Assembly: GCA_026545225.1 (NCBI GenBank)
Contig: CM048848.1
Span: 15,613,353-15,677,352 of the forward strand
Source of the DNA: Cornus controversa
Lineage: Eukaryota > Streptophyta > Magnoliopsida > Cornales > Cornaceae
Length of the DNA: 64,000 nucleotides
Direction of reading: 5' to 3'
Part shown: in pieces, positions 12,938-22,593 of the stretch
Position numbering within the stretch: position 1 is the first letter of the stretch
How the letters are laid out: the number at the start of each line of letters is the position of its first letter
Program-made: the position numbers and the translations under genes
Notes under the pieces: generated by a model
What the model was told of the DNA's origin: nothing
The model's input: the letters and a program-made list of their open reading frames with translations, nothing else
Database searches by the model: none

Positions 12938-13600
12938 CATCCCCTTTAGACATCGAAATTAACCTTTGTAAAATTCATTCTCTTTAGACATCTAAATCAA
13001 CCTTCCTAAAATTCATTCTCTTTAAACATTGATATCGAACTTCGAAACGATCATTCTCTCAGACATTCGTATTGACCTTCATAAAGGTCATTCTTTTAGA
13101 TATTCATATCGACCTTCATAAAGGTCAATTTCTTAGTCATCAAAGTTAACCTTCGTAAAGGTCATTCTCTTTAGACATTGACATTGACCATCACAAAGGT
13201 TATTCTCTTTGGACATCGATGTTGAATTTCATAAAGATCATTCTCCTTAGACATTAACAATTGGCCTTCGTAAAGGTCATCCTTTCTAGACATCGACATA
13301 GACCTTCATAAAGGTCACTCTTTTTAAACATTGTACATCGACCTTTGTAAAGGTCACTCTCTTTAAGGCATCATCTTCGACCTTCATAAAGGTCATTTTG
13401 TTCAACTCAAAACAAACTTTTTAGAGGTTACTCTTTCCAAAACACACCTTCGTAAAGGTCATCTTCTTTAGGCATCGATATCAACCTTCGTAAAGAGAAT
13501 CCTCTTTAGAAATCAATATCAACCTTCATGAAGGTCATTTGTTTTCAAATCAAATCACGACTTTCCTAAGAGTTACCCTTCCCATTTGACTTTCTTAAAA
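12938..13600. repeat. Degenerate minisatellite with a GACCTTCATAAAGGTC hairpin motif
   Basis: About 13-14 degenerate copies of a unit of roughly 45-55 bp, with the pattern TTCTCTTTAGACATCGATATCGACCTTCATAAAGGTCA and variants (given only as a pattern), run head to tail. The best conserved part of each unit is the 16-nt near-palindrome GACCTTCATAAAGGTC (6-bp arms, 4-nt loop). The array starts three bases after the CACTA terminus. Confidence 0.85.
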
Positions 13601-14290
13601 AGTCATCCCCTTTCATCGTCAAGACAATCTCTTCGTGATAACTTTTAAGTTGCATATGTTATCTAGGTACAATTCTTAGCTATTCATTTGTACTAGAGTT
13701 CGAACTACGTTTGACCTAATTCCTATGACACTACTTTTACCTGGGATACGTAGACAACTTGGATAAACTCTAGGTTCGGTCATACCACCTTCAATATTTC
13801 ACTTTCCAAAACTCTTAAGTTCAAACACCACTTCCCAATATGCCAATTAGAGTGTAGATCTTATCACTAATCGATATGATTTACCTCTTAAGGGTAACAT
13901 TGACTAAAGCATCACTTGATCCGACATTCCTTAGAATGACAAAATCTATGACTTAGGAAAACGATTATGCAATGAAATGAAATGCAACATGAAAAATAGG
14001 TAATCTTATATGGTACAAATATGTGGGGTGCCTAACACCTTTCTCATCTATAATCAAATTTCTGAATCTATTAATTTGGTTTACAAAGACTAGATGATAG
14101 TCAAATATAATTAGAGTTCACATCCAACAATACGTATATGTGACCTAACATATGACAAGGCAATGTTAGGTGGTGACTCAAAACATGTCCAATTGGCCAT
14201 ATTCACAACTGGATGTAGCCACCTTGTTGCACTTATGCATGACGACCTCGAGCAACACCTCCGGTGCGACAAGGTGTGTGTAATTTACAC
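13601..14290 (+). other. LTR-retroelement-like remnant, unassigned
   Basis: No ORF is supported. The phrase CCTGGGATACGTAGACAACT near 13739 and the CGAGCAACACCTCCGGTGCGA block near 14249 resemble LTR or leader sequence I associate with large plant Ty3/gypsy elements. This is a weak, memory-based resemblance. The preceding minisatellite may belong to the same LTR. Confidence 0.3.
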
Positions 14291-14463
14291 ATCTAAGTAT
14301 GTAATGCAATAACAAATTTCATAATTAAATGCACAAATACAATAAATAAATTGATTTTCAAAGACGTATATGTCTTGTAATGAAAACGGTAAAAAATATA
14401 ACACATCATCATTGAGTGATACACGAGTTGTCTCGATAGACTAATAAAAAAAAAGATTCAAAT

Positions 14464-14597
14464 GAGAAATTATTATATAATTTCTACCAATCACAGGTTC
14501 ACACATAAGCAAATGTGTAAGCTTTATTCAGTTTTTTCTTACGTGTGAGCCTGTGATTGGTCAGGACCACTGGTCCGAGACCATGTAATAATCTCTC
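14464..14597. repeat. MITE-like inverted repeat upstream of the NPH3 gene
   Basis: Two inverted pairs are nested. The outer ends GAGAAATTATTATAT (14464-14478) and ATGTAATAATCTCTC (14583-14597) pair with two mismatches. The inner 24-nt arms at 14486-14509 and 14538-14561 (ACCAATCACAGG... / ...CCTGTGATTGGT) pair with only a few mismatches around a 28-nt loop. The whole is about 134 bp. No clean target-site duplication is visible. It lies about 780 bp upstream of the NPH3 start codon. Confidence 0.55.
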
Positions 14598-15378
14598 GCT
14601 CGGGGCCCATTGATTCACATGTGACATGTTATTTTAATAGTTAGGCTTACTCTCAGCCTCTATGATTAGTAGGCGGGGCGAAAAATACAAAGCAAGGGAA
14701 CCAAATTGCATACTATATGACAGCGGAATACTTGTATATTGAAAGCAAGGGTTCTTGACTTGCAGAGTCTGTCTCTGTCACCTGCAACAGACAAAATCTC
14801 CACATTTTCCTTTGTATTCATTGCACCTAACATGTATATTATAATTTAAAACATGTTGCAATTTTTTTCTAATAAATCTTTCAATAAAATTTCACTTGAT
14901 TGGCTACACAGCACAAAAGACAACATATTTATATAATTCAAAGTTCATTCCTCCGACCTGAAAAACCACATAAAATTAAAGGAAAAAAGAAGTTAATGGT
15001 GAGAGCCATAATTTTCCATGCAATTGGGATTACAGATTATTTTATTTTTGTAAATTTGTCGTCCTGTCATCTAAATTGGATATAGACAAAAGATGAAAAA
15101 TGAAATTATATATTTAGTATAGGAGGCGTTACCCGTGATGCTGCCATGAGATGAGACGTAATATACTCCTATACAGGTAGCCCTTTATAAATAATATTTA
15201 TATATATGTATACACACTTGTGTACAAATATATAGACCATTCCATATATAATAATAATAAAAAAACAAATTGTTTCACATGATTTGTTCAGTACAAACAG
15301 ATATCCTTTGAGCATTTTTCTTCTAATACAAAAACAGAGGTCGGTCTTCATCATTCAATTCCTTGCAAAGCATCAGCC
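14598..15378 (+). promoter_or_regulatory. Upstream region of the NPH3 gene with a candidate TATA box
   Basis: No ORF is supported. A TTTATAAATAAT box lies at 15183-15194, about 190 bp upstream of the ATG, and would put transcription start near 15215-15225. Another AT-rich run at 15241-15262 is an alternative. I see no other regulatory element I can name. Confidence 0.35.
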
Positions 15379-17648
15379 ATGAGAGAGCTTTGTGATTTGC
15401 AAATCCTTGTAAATGGTCATGAAACGTTCATTCTGAACGAGGTGAGGTAATCTAATCCTCCCTGCCCAAATATATACATATATTATATATTTTGTCAAAT
15501 AAATTGTAGTATTCAGTCTCGATAAAGTTTTTCAATTTTTACGAACAGGAGATCATTTCAAGGTTCTCAGGAAGGTTGAGAAATATAAGCAAGCAAGAAA
15601 AAAGACGAAGTGGTATTAGGAAATCGACGGGAATAATTGAAATGGATGATTTTCCGGGAGGCCCAGATGGGTTTGAGCTGGTTTCAAGATTCTGTTGCAA
15701 TCAAGGCACAATCACAATCACAGTGTCAAATGTTTCTCTCCTCCATTGTTGTGCAATATATCTTGGAATGACTAGTGAACAGAAAGCTGTGTCAAACAGC
15801 TGCAATATTATTAATCTCTTGCATCAAACCGAGACCTTTCTTGAAGGAATGTGTTACTGGTCTTGGAATGATATTCTGACTTGTCTCAAGAGCTGCAACT
15901 CATTCTTCTCGTATGCAGATTCATGTGGTCTCCTTCAAAAGCTCATGTGTTCTCTTTTGGCAAAGATATATCCGCAGAATTCTCATCATATAAACCTCAC
16001 TGCTTCTTCAACTTCTTCGTCTTCTTCAATATCTTCTGATCCTGAAAGTACTAGTGATGCATCTGAACTGATGAAGAAGCCATCACGCTCCTCCTCAAGA
16101 AGCAAATTCTGGTGGTTTGATGATCTGACAATTTTATCCCCAAAGATGATAGAATGTTTCGTCAAGACTTTAGGGGCTAATTATGGGATTACTGATAACA
16201 GTAACAACAACTTAATCCTCACAAGATTCCTCGTACATTATCTGAAAACAGCTGTTCAATCCTCCCAAGTGAATTCGAGGTCGTCGTCCTCCGATTATAC
16301 TGGTCTTGCAGATGCAGCTGTTTCTGGGGTGATTTTGATGGGTAATACTTCATTTTCTTGCAGGGGTCTGTTTTGGGTATTGAGGGTTGTGTCTGGTTTT
16401 GGTCTGAACAGAGAGTGCAGAGATGGGTTGGAGAGATTGATTGGTGGGATGCTTGATCAAGCAACTTTGGACGACTTGTTGGTCTCTGGGCATGATGGGG
16501 TGGGTGTTTATGATGTCAATCTTGTGCTGAGATTGATTAGATTGTTTGTTCATGCATATGATGATGACAAAGTTTTGTGTGTGTCCCTACTTAAGATGAA
16601 AAAGGTTGGTAGATTAATTGACAAGTACTTGAAAGAGATATCTCCAGACCAGAACCTCAAGGTCTCAAAGTTTCTTAGAGTTGCAGAGAGTTTGCCAGAT
16701 CTTGCAAGGGACTGCTTTGATGAGGTCTACAGAGCTATTGATATCTATCTTGAGGTGATCATCATTTGTATATATATATATATATATGTTCTTGTCTAAT
16801 TTGTCATTATTTAAACAACTAAATTAGGATATATATAAATAGTACTTGATTCATCTCAAAATGTGTTAATAATATAAACATTACTAGTTTGAATCCTCGG
16901 TAATATTGGTTTATACCTATATAGTTTATGTTGATGCGAATGACATATATGATGAGTAAAATATATTAGAAGCAGGGCCAAATTTAAAACAGCTATGCCA
17001 GGTTATGAGATGATAGATATTTCAGCCATCATTTCTATAATATATTGAATGTTTGAATGCATATGATTGGTAGTTCATTGTTGGAATTCCCTATCTTGAT
17101 CCATGTTCCCATACAGTATTTAATCTCCCTCTCTCTCTCTCTCTCTCTCAAATACAGTTTTGTTAAATTACTTTTCAAATGGTATAGTATATTAAGTATA
17201 TGATAAGATGGTTATACATATATATATATTGCAGTCTCATCCCACTCTTTCATGGGAGGAACGATCGAGGTTATGCAGATGCCTTAATTATAAAAAGTTG
17301 AGCCTCGAAGCTTGTAAAGATCTTGCAAAGAACTCTAGAATTCCTCCGAGGATTGCGGTTCAAGCGCTGGCTTCTCAGCACCCCACTATACCCACAAAAG
17401 AATTTGTCAATGAGAGTCCAATTAGCACAAGCAATACCCAAATGGTTTTGTACAACATTGGGGCTGATGATGCAGAGAGTATTCCAGAAGAGAACAATGA
17501 TATGAGACTAAACCTTCAGAAGATGCAATGGAGGGTTGTGGAGCTGGAGAAAGTGTGTAGGGAGATGAGGGGTCAGATGTCAAGAATGGTGAAGGGTAGG
17601 GTCGTCTCTGCCCCTGCACATCCTAGGGCATTGCCTAGATTCTGCTGA
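15379..17648 (+). CDS. NPH3 / BTB-NPH3 family protein, three exons
   Basis: Exons are 15379-15441, 15549-16754 and 17235-17648, joined through AG|GTGAGG...CAG and GAG|GTGATC...GCAG introns of 107 and 480 bp, both phase 0, giving 560 residues. The N-terminus (CDLQILVNG, ISRFSGRLR, DFPGGPDGFELVSRFC) is the shortened BTB-like region of the family. A Ser-rich linker follows at about residues 150-180. The NPH3 domain starts at WWFDDLTILSPKMIECFVKTL (about 190) and runs through YRAIDIYLE into exon 3 with KLSLEACKDLAKNSRIPPRIAVQAL. A short coiled-coil-like segment (MQWRVVELEKVCREMRGQM) closes the protein. Family members are plasma-membrane-associated or cullin-3 adaptor proteins acting in phototropin and auxin-transport signalling; this member's role is not known to me. 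It resembles the shorter subgroup with a reduced BTB region (Arabidopsis At3g22104 type, from memory). The gene looks intact and is the only clear host gene. Confidence 0.9.
17129..17149. repeat. CT microsatellite in NPH3 intron 2
   Basis: A (CT)n run lies in the second intron, which also has (TA)n runs near 16770-16788 and 17218-17229. The last of these sits just upstream of the splice acceptor. Confidence 0.9.
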
Positions 17649-17990
17649 TTTCTCTTTTCTCCAATACTGAATATTTTCCTTTAACTGTAAAAGAATGTAT
17701 TGTATATGTGATATTTGAGATAAAGAATGTATTTTTATGTGTTACATTTTTTTTTTTTTTGGAAAGTAAGCTAAAGATGTATTACGTAGAAACAAAAGCT
17801 CAAGGCAAAAGGCCATACAATGTATAAAAGCAATAACAAGAAATGTATGAGTTAGTAACATTTTGAACACTAAAAGAGGAAATGCAACTACTGCCATTAG
17901 CCATCCCAGAGAAGGAAGGGGAATGAGAGCAGCTTAATCTACTGATCTGAGAGGCAATAATGGAGATGTCCCAATAACCACAAGACAGAG
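17649..17990. other. 3' flank of the NPH3 gene and possible poly(A)-tailed retroposon end
   Basis: The first 100 bp are probably the NPH3 3' UTR. A 14-base T run at 17747-17760 followed by non-repeated sequence up to 17990 looks, on the minus strand, like the 3' end and poly(A) tail of a LINE or processed retroposon. The Tat element inserted into it, so it should resume at 43993. I could not identify a protein in it. Confidence 0.35.
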
Positions 17991-19309
17991 TGTTGGTATG
18001 GGCCACTCAGGCCATTTAGGGTCTTTCACGTGGGTCCAGGTGGCAACGGTCCCACTTTGACTTTTCCTCCATTTCGAGCTCCTTCAGCCATTCCAGGTGG
18101 CAACGGTCCCACTTTGACTTTTCTCCTATTTTCGAGTTCCTCCGAGCAGAGAGAGTCTCCATCGATCTCCTCCTCGTACGATTTTCCTATCGAGCTCATT
18201 CTCAAATAGGGGATTTTAATCGAGCTCCTCCGAGGAGAGAGAGTCTCCATCGAGCCCCTCTTCGGATAGAGGATTTTAATCGAGCTCCTCCGGTAAGAGA
18301 AATTTACCTTCGAGCTCCTTCCCTTATTGTGAAGGGCACGCCTCAGAGGGGTGATTGCTTTTCTTGGGCAAGTTGTTCTCTGCTAATGACACTTCACGGA
18401 GGTCCTCTCTACGGATCAACCTCCATTTTGCAAGGAGGCACTCCTCTCTACGGATAAAGCCTTGCGAGGAGTTCCTCTATACGGATAAACCTCAAACGAG
18501 TCTCTATCCTTTCATTTGGATACAGCTCGGATGGTGATGAGTTCCTCTCTACGGATAAACATCACGGGAAATTCTCTCTCCGGATCAATTTCCCCCAAAG
18601 CGAGGAGGCACTCCTCTCTACGGATAAAACCTCGCGGAGGTCCTCTCTACGGATCAACCTCCATTTTTACGAGGAGTTCCTCTCTACGGATAAACCTCTT
18701 TTTACGAGGAGTTCCTCCCTACGGATAAACCTCGTGGCGCTCCGCGCTCCTATGGGGGGGTAAGAGCTCGGATCACTGCCTTATGGGAACCAAGGGCTTG
18801 GGTTCGGAGGCTGGAGTCCAAGGTACGCTAAATCCGCGACGGACCTCGTTTCTAGCTAGGATGAGGACCTTGCATCATGGATTGGCCTGTCACAGAGGAA
18901 AGGAGATAACCAGGTGAGGTGAGCGAATCCCTTTTTCTGACAAGTGTAATCTCGGCCCTTGATTCACAGATATTTACCACAGATATTTACCACCGCAAAA
19001 CCTAGACCCTTGGTGAGAAAAGACATTTTTGCCTATAAATAATGAGAGAAAAGTAGAAAACAGGGGGGGATGAAAAAAAAAAAAACAAGGAAGGGAGAGA
19101 GCAGAAAAATAATTTGTTTACCTTCTTTTCGGACAATACCAGACTCCTCAGGATCCTCTCATTTTCCTACCCAATCCTCCCCTCTCCTTACAATCCACTT
19201 AGAACAGTGGGCTCCTCTGTGACAGCTTGGATTCCCACTGGGACCCGCTCTCTGGCGACCATCATCGTGGAAAGTTTGACTTCAGTTCTAACAGAACCTA
19301 CTACAAACA
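17991..19309 (+). repeat. 5' LTR of the Tat element
   Basis: TGTTGGTATG...CTACAAACA, 1319 bp, preceded by the target copy CAGAG. It contains a tandem duplication of a roughly 50-bp block at about 18034-18120 (CAGGTGGCAACGGTCCCACT twice), the hairpin array at 18398-18735, and near 19031 a TATAAATAATG box that is a candidate promoter. GC content and sequence differ sharply from the AT-rich flank. Confidence 0.96.
18398..18735. repeat. Hairpin array with constant core and variable complementary arms (5' LTR)
   Basis: About ten units share a core near TCCTCTCTACGGATAA. The flanking arms differ between units but match within each: GGAGG/CCTCC (18398-18402, 18420-18424), GCAAGG/CCTTGC (18430-18435, 18460-18465), GAGG/CCTC (18466-18469, 18490-18493), GTGATG/CATCAC (18534-18539, 18560-18565), GGGAAAT/ATTTCCC (18566-18572, 18588-18594), GCGAGG/CCTCGC (18600-18605, 18630-18635), GGAGG/CCTCC (18636-18640, 18658-18662), GAGG/CCTC (18671-18674, 18695-18698) and ACGAGG/CCTCGT (18704-18709, 18730-18735). 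A divergent CGAG/CTCG unit lies at about 18497-18528. Function is unknown. Confidence 0.9.
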
Positions 19310-19311
19310 TT

Positions 19312-19329
19312 TGGCGACTTCACTGGGGA
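19312..19329 (+). other. Primer binding site of the Tat element
   Basis: TGGCGACTTCACTGGGGA starts two bases after the LTR. The leading TGG pairs with the CCA end of a tRNA, as expected for minus-strand priming. I think the tRNA is an arginine type, as reported for related elements, but this is from memory and unchecked. Confidence 0.8.
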
Positions 19330-19345
19330 AGCAATCTTTGCCACT

Positions 19346-20593
19346 ATGAGTTTGCAAAACCGGCCAGCGAGCCAAGCACAACCCGCTGACCTCGAGGTCC
19401 CCCCGGAACAGAGCGCGAGCAACATACCGCTTGTGCCAGAGCATGAAGCCCGCTTTGTGTCTCGGGCTCGTTCCACATCGCGATCGTCTCAAGGAGGAAG
19501 TGCCGAGTTATCCCACCGTATGGATCAGCTCGAGCAAAATCAAGCCCAGATTATGACTGCCCTTCATAGTATGGCGGTCAATAGGCAAAGGGTTGATGAC
19601 GAGCGAGAAGTGGTCACGCCGGTGCAAGCATTCGCCTATGCAGACTCTCCGAGGCGTTCCAGAATCGTGATGCCCGAATCATCATTTCGCGGCTCCCAAA
19701 GAGTCCCGGCTCCGCGCCGCGGTCCGGTACGACGAGCTTTGTTTACTACTCCCCTGGACGCGGAGCATCCGTATGAGCAAACCCGCAGAGTGACATGCCC
19801 CGCCGCCAGGGTCGAGCCGGACCCCCTAACAGCACCCTATGCCACGGTAGCAGAGGTTCGAGCCCTTCTGAGTGCAGAGCGGAATAGTCAAGTCTTGGAT
19901 ATAGAGGCCGAGCCACCGTATTCCCGAGCTGTAGCTGCCCTCCCTTATCCAGAAGGCTATTTGCAACCCAAATTTTTGAAATTTGATGGAAGAAAAGGAA
20001 ATCCGCGTGAGCACGTGGTAAGATTCATCGAATCTCTGGGGAGACACGCCCACGATCATAATCTTCGTCTGCGGGAGTTCTCTAAAACTCTGACGGACAG
20101 AGCTTATAAGTGGTATGTTAATTTAGAGCCAGGCTCTATTGTTACTTGGGGACAACTGGTTGCACGCTTCCACGCCAAGTTCTTCCAGGCAGAGGAAAAG
20201 ATTACTACTCTTTCGTTGATAAAGGAGGTCCAGGGGCAGCAGGAGGCTCTGTCCGATTATGTTCGACGCTTCCATAATCAAGCTATGGAATGTTATGAAA
20301 ATACCAATGAAGAAGAGTTGGCTAAAATTTGCGTCCAGGGGATGCAAAGAGATTACCGAATTCATTTGGTGAATCTCAAACTGCACTCGTTCGCCGAACT
20401 GATCACGGCGGCCAGGAATCTGGCAAAAGATGTAACTGCTGCCGCCGGAAACTTGATAGCAGAGGAAAATCGAGGGAGGCGAAGGCCTGTGGTTTTAGTC
20501 GCCGAGGAGCGTAACACTAAAAAAGCAACCAGGGGACTAGCGCCTCGACATCCAGATTCCTTGCCACCGCCTTTTCCTTGCCCCCCCGAGTAG
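19346..20593 (+). CDS. Gag polyprotein of the Tat element
   Basis: This 415-residue frame starts at an ATG 16 bp after the primer binding site. The first 180 residues are polar and low in complexity. The retrotransposon gag capsid-like domain covers about residues 200-370, with the typical WYVNL, WGQLVARFHAKFF and SLIKEVQGQQEALSDYVRRF blocks. Gag assembles the cytoplasmic particle in which reverse transcription happens. The frame ends at a TAG at 20591-20593. The same frame carries one more stop (20612-20614) and then opens again into the protease region, so gag and protease share a frame but are separated by two stops. No classic CCHC knuckle lies before the stop; a Cys/His cluster follows in the next open piece. 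Confidence 0.88.
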   Translation: MSLQNRPASQAQPADLEVPPEQSASNIPLVPEHEARFVSRARSTSRSSQGGSAELSHRMDQLEQNQAQIMTALHSMAVNRQRVDDEREVVTPVQAFAYADSPRRSRIVMPESSFRGSQRVPAPRRGPVRRALFTTPLDAEHPYEQTRRVTCPAARVEPDPLTAPYATVAEVRALLSAERNSQVLDIEAEPPYSRAVAALPYPEGYLQPKFLKFDGRKGNPREHVVRFIESLGRHAHDHNLRLREFSKTLTDRAYKWYVNLEPGSIVTWGQLVARFHAKFFQAEEKITTLSLIKEVQGQQEALSDYVRRFHNQAMECYENTNEEELAKICVQGMQRDYRIHLVNLKLHSFAELITAARNLAKDVTAAAGNLIAEENRGRRRPVVLVAEERNTKKATRGLAPRHPDSLPPPFPCPPE

Positions 20594-20647
20594 GTAGTGG
20601 CGATTGTTAACTAATGGATAACTGATGGGTCGATTACACTTCCTGAG

Positions 20648-21799
20648 GTGGAGATCCTACCCACACCCGAACAAGAGCGCCATCCGCGCTTCTGTATGTA
20701 TCATCGCCATTGTCGCCACCCGACGTACGATTGTTGGGCCCTAAGGAATATGTTTCAGCAGCGGATCGCCAGAAAAGAGCTAACTCTGGATCCACCCGAT
20801 ATCAGGAGTAACCCATACCCCACTCATGAGCAGAATGTAACGGCAATGTTGGTATCATACGAAGAAGATGAAGGACTTGACCCCCAGGCGTTGGCAGTAG
20901 CGCTGGTGGATGAGGAGTATAGCCGGGCCTTTAATTTATTAGAGGAACCGCGCATCAGGGTAGTTCTGGACCAGCTCGGACTGTCATGTATCGCTCAGAG
21001 AGAAGTGGCGAGGGTCCTCGTGCGGGTTATGGGCGAGCTAGTGCGAGAAACACCTTCGGTATGTGAGGTACTTGAACAGCTCGAAACAAAAGGGGCAGTT
21101 ACATTCACGGAGTCAGACAAACAGGTCCAAGTACCACACAATCGGCCGTTGTACGTTCCTGCTGTTCTTAACGGGGTTGAGTTGAAGAGAGCTTTCATGG
21201 ATAACGGCTCATCTTTAAATGTCATGCCTTTGTCCGTTTTTGAAAGAGTTGGTTTGCGAAAAGATCGCCTGGTACAAAAACCCATTGAAATCATGGGATT
21301 TACGAGCAGGTCGTTGAGAACCGAGGGCTACGTGGTGACCCAACTCAAGATTGGCAAATTCTCAGCTCTTACCAAATTTCATGTTATAGATGCAGAGACT
21401 TCGTACCATCTTTTGATCGGGCGAGGGTGGATGCACGAATTCGGGGTGGTCCCGTCGTCATATCATCAGTGTATGAAAGGGACACTAAAAGGGAGAAGTG
21501 TTACGGTCCCGTGCTCGGACCGACCCTTTTTGGCTGGTGAGGTGCACATGGCCGAAGCCAAATTCTTCCAAGAGCTCGACGAAGACGATGGTGTACCCAC
21601 GGAATTTCGCGCTACTCCGCTACCCAAGTGGAAGGATTTGCAGCCCGAGCCCAAGCGAAGCGCGAAGAAAATGAAGTCGAACCCTGACAAGTTCGAACCC
21701 CAGCAGGCTGCGGCAAAGCTCACGATACCCCCACGTAAAACAACATACACCGTCAAACGTTACTTCCTCCCGGATGGAAGAGTGGCATATCGTTCGTGA
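20648..21799 (+). CDS. Protease region of the Tat element
   Basis: This open piece of 383 residues is in the gag frame. It begins with a Cys/His-rich segment (FCMYHRHCRHPTYDCWALR) that may bind nucleic acid. The aspartic-protease-like domain lies at about residues 165-280, with FMDNGSSLNVMP as the active-site block and HLLIGRGWMH near its end. The D-N-G-S form replaces the usual D-T/S-G and the functional effect is unknown. The protease would cut the Gag-Pol polyprotein. The start used here is a GTG after stops and probably not a real initiation site. The frame ends in a TGA that overlaps the next frame by four bases (21796-21799). Confidence 0.8.
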   Translation: MEILPTPEQERHPRFCMYHRHCRHPTYDCWALRNMFQQRIARKELTLDPPDIRSNPYPTHEQNVTAMLVSYEEDEGLDPQALAVALVDEEYSRAFNLLEEPRIRVVLDQLGLSCIAQREVARVLVRVMGELVRETPSVCEVLEQLETKGAVTFTESDKQVQVPHNRPLYVPAVLNGVELKRAFMDNGSSLNVMPLSVFERVGLRKDRLVQKPIEIMGFTSRSLRTEGYVVTQLKIGKFSALTKFHVIDAETSYHLLIGRGWMHEFGVVPSSYHQCMKGTLKGRSVTVPCSDRPFLAGEVHMAEAKFFQELDEDDGVPTEFRATPLPKWKDLQPEPKRSAKKMKSNPDKFEPQQAAAKLTIPPRKTTYTVKRYFLPDGRVAYRS

Positions 21800-22593
21800 C
21801 GGTGCGAGGGGTCCGAATTCCCCCCGGAATATCTGATCCCTTCGAGGCCAACGAAAGCTGGGTGACACAGGAGCTTCATGATGCGTCAGAGCTCGAGGAA
21901 GTTGACCTGGCTGATGATGGAGTCCCGCGGATTACGTATGTGTGTAAACACTTGAAGAAAGAGACGCGAGACTTGCTGGTGTTATTACTCAAGAAGTATA
22001 GAGATGTTTTTGCCTGGACATACGAAGAAATGCCAGGATTAGACCCTCGGTTGGTCTCTCATCATCTCAACATCCGGCACGGTGCCACACCGATTAAACA
22101 ATCTTCAAGGAATTTCAGGCCAGAGTTGGAGCTCCAAATCAAGGAGGAGGTGCAGAAGCTCCTGGCCGCTGGGTTTATCAAGCCCATTTTACATCCTACT
22201 TGGCTCGCCAACGTTGTACCGGTGAAGAAAAAGAATGGTACTATTCGAGTATGTGTAGACTTTCGAGATTTGAATGCCGCATGCCCAAAAGATGAGTTCC
22301 CATTACCGAACATTGACACTATGATAGACTCTGCGGCGGGTCTTAAGATGTTTTCATTCATGGATGGGTACAGCGGGTATAACCAAATTAGGATGGCTCA
22401 AGAAGATGCGGAGAAGACAGCGTTTCGGACTCCGTTGGGCAACTTCTATTTTACAGTAATGCCTTTTGGTTTGAAGAATGCAGGTGCCACATACCAGCGA
22501 GCTATGACAGCTATCTTCCATGATATGCTTCATCAAAGTGTGGAAGATTACATTGACGACTTAGTAGTTAAATCACATCATCGAGATGCACAC
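21796..22593 (+). pseudogene. N-terminal half of Tat reverse transcriptase, cut by nested element
   Basis: This frame lies one base back from the protease frame. It carries the RT blocks [47 protein letters not shown] and the catalytic YIDD (near 22549-22560). It is cut by the insertion of element B right after the CACAC target copy (22589-22593). The codon boundary falls exactly at 22594, and the frame resumes in register at 35615, so the gene was open here when B arrived. Whether the protease/RT frame change is a programmed shift or decay cannot be told; I see no classic slippery heptamer at the overlap. Confidence 0.9.
22589..22593. repeat. Target-site duplication of nested element B, left copy
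   Basis: CACAC immediately precedes the TG of the left LTR. The same five bases follow the CA of the right LTR at 35610-35614. Confidence 0.95.
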
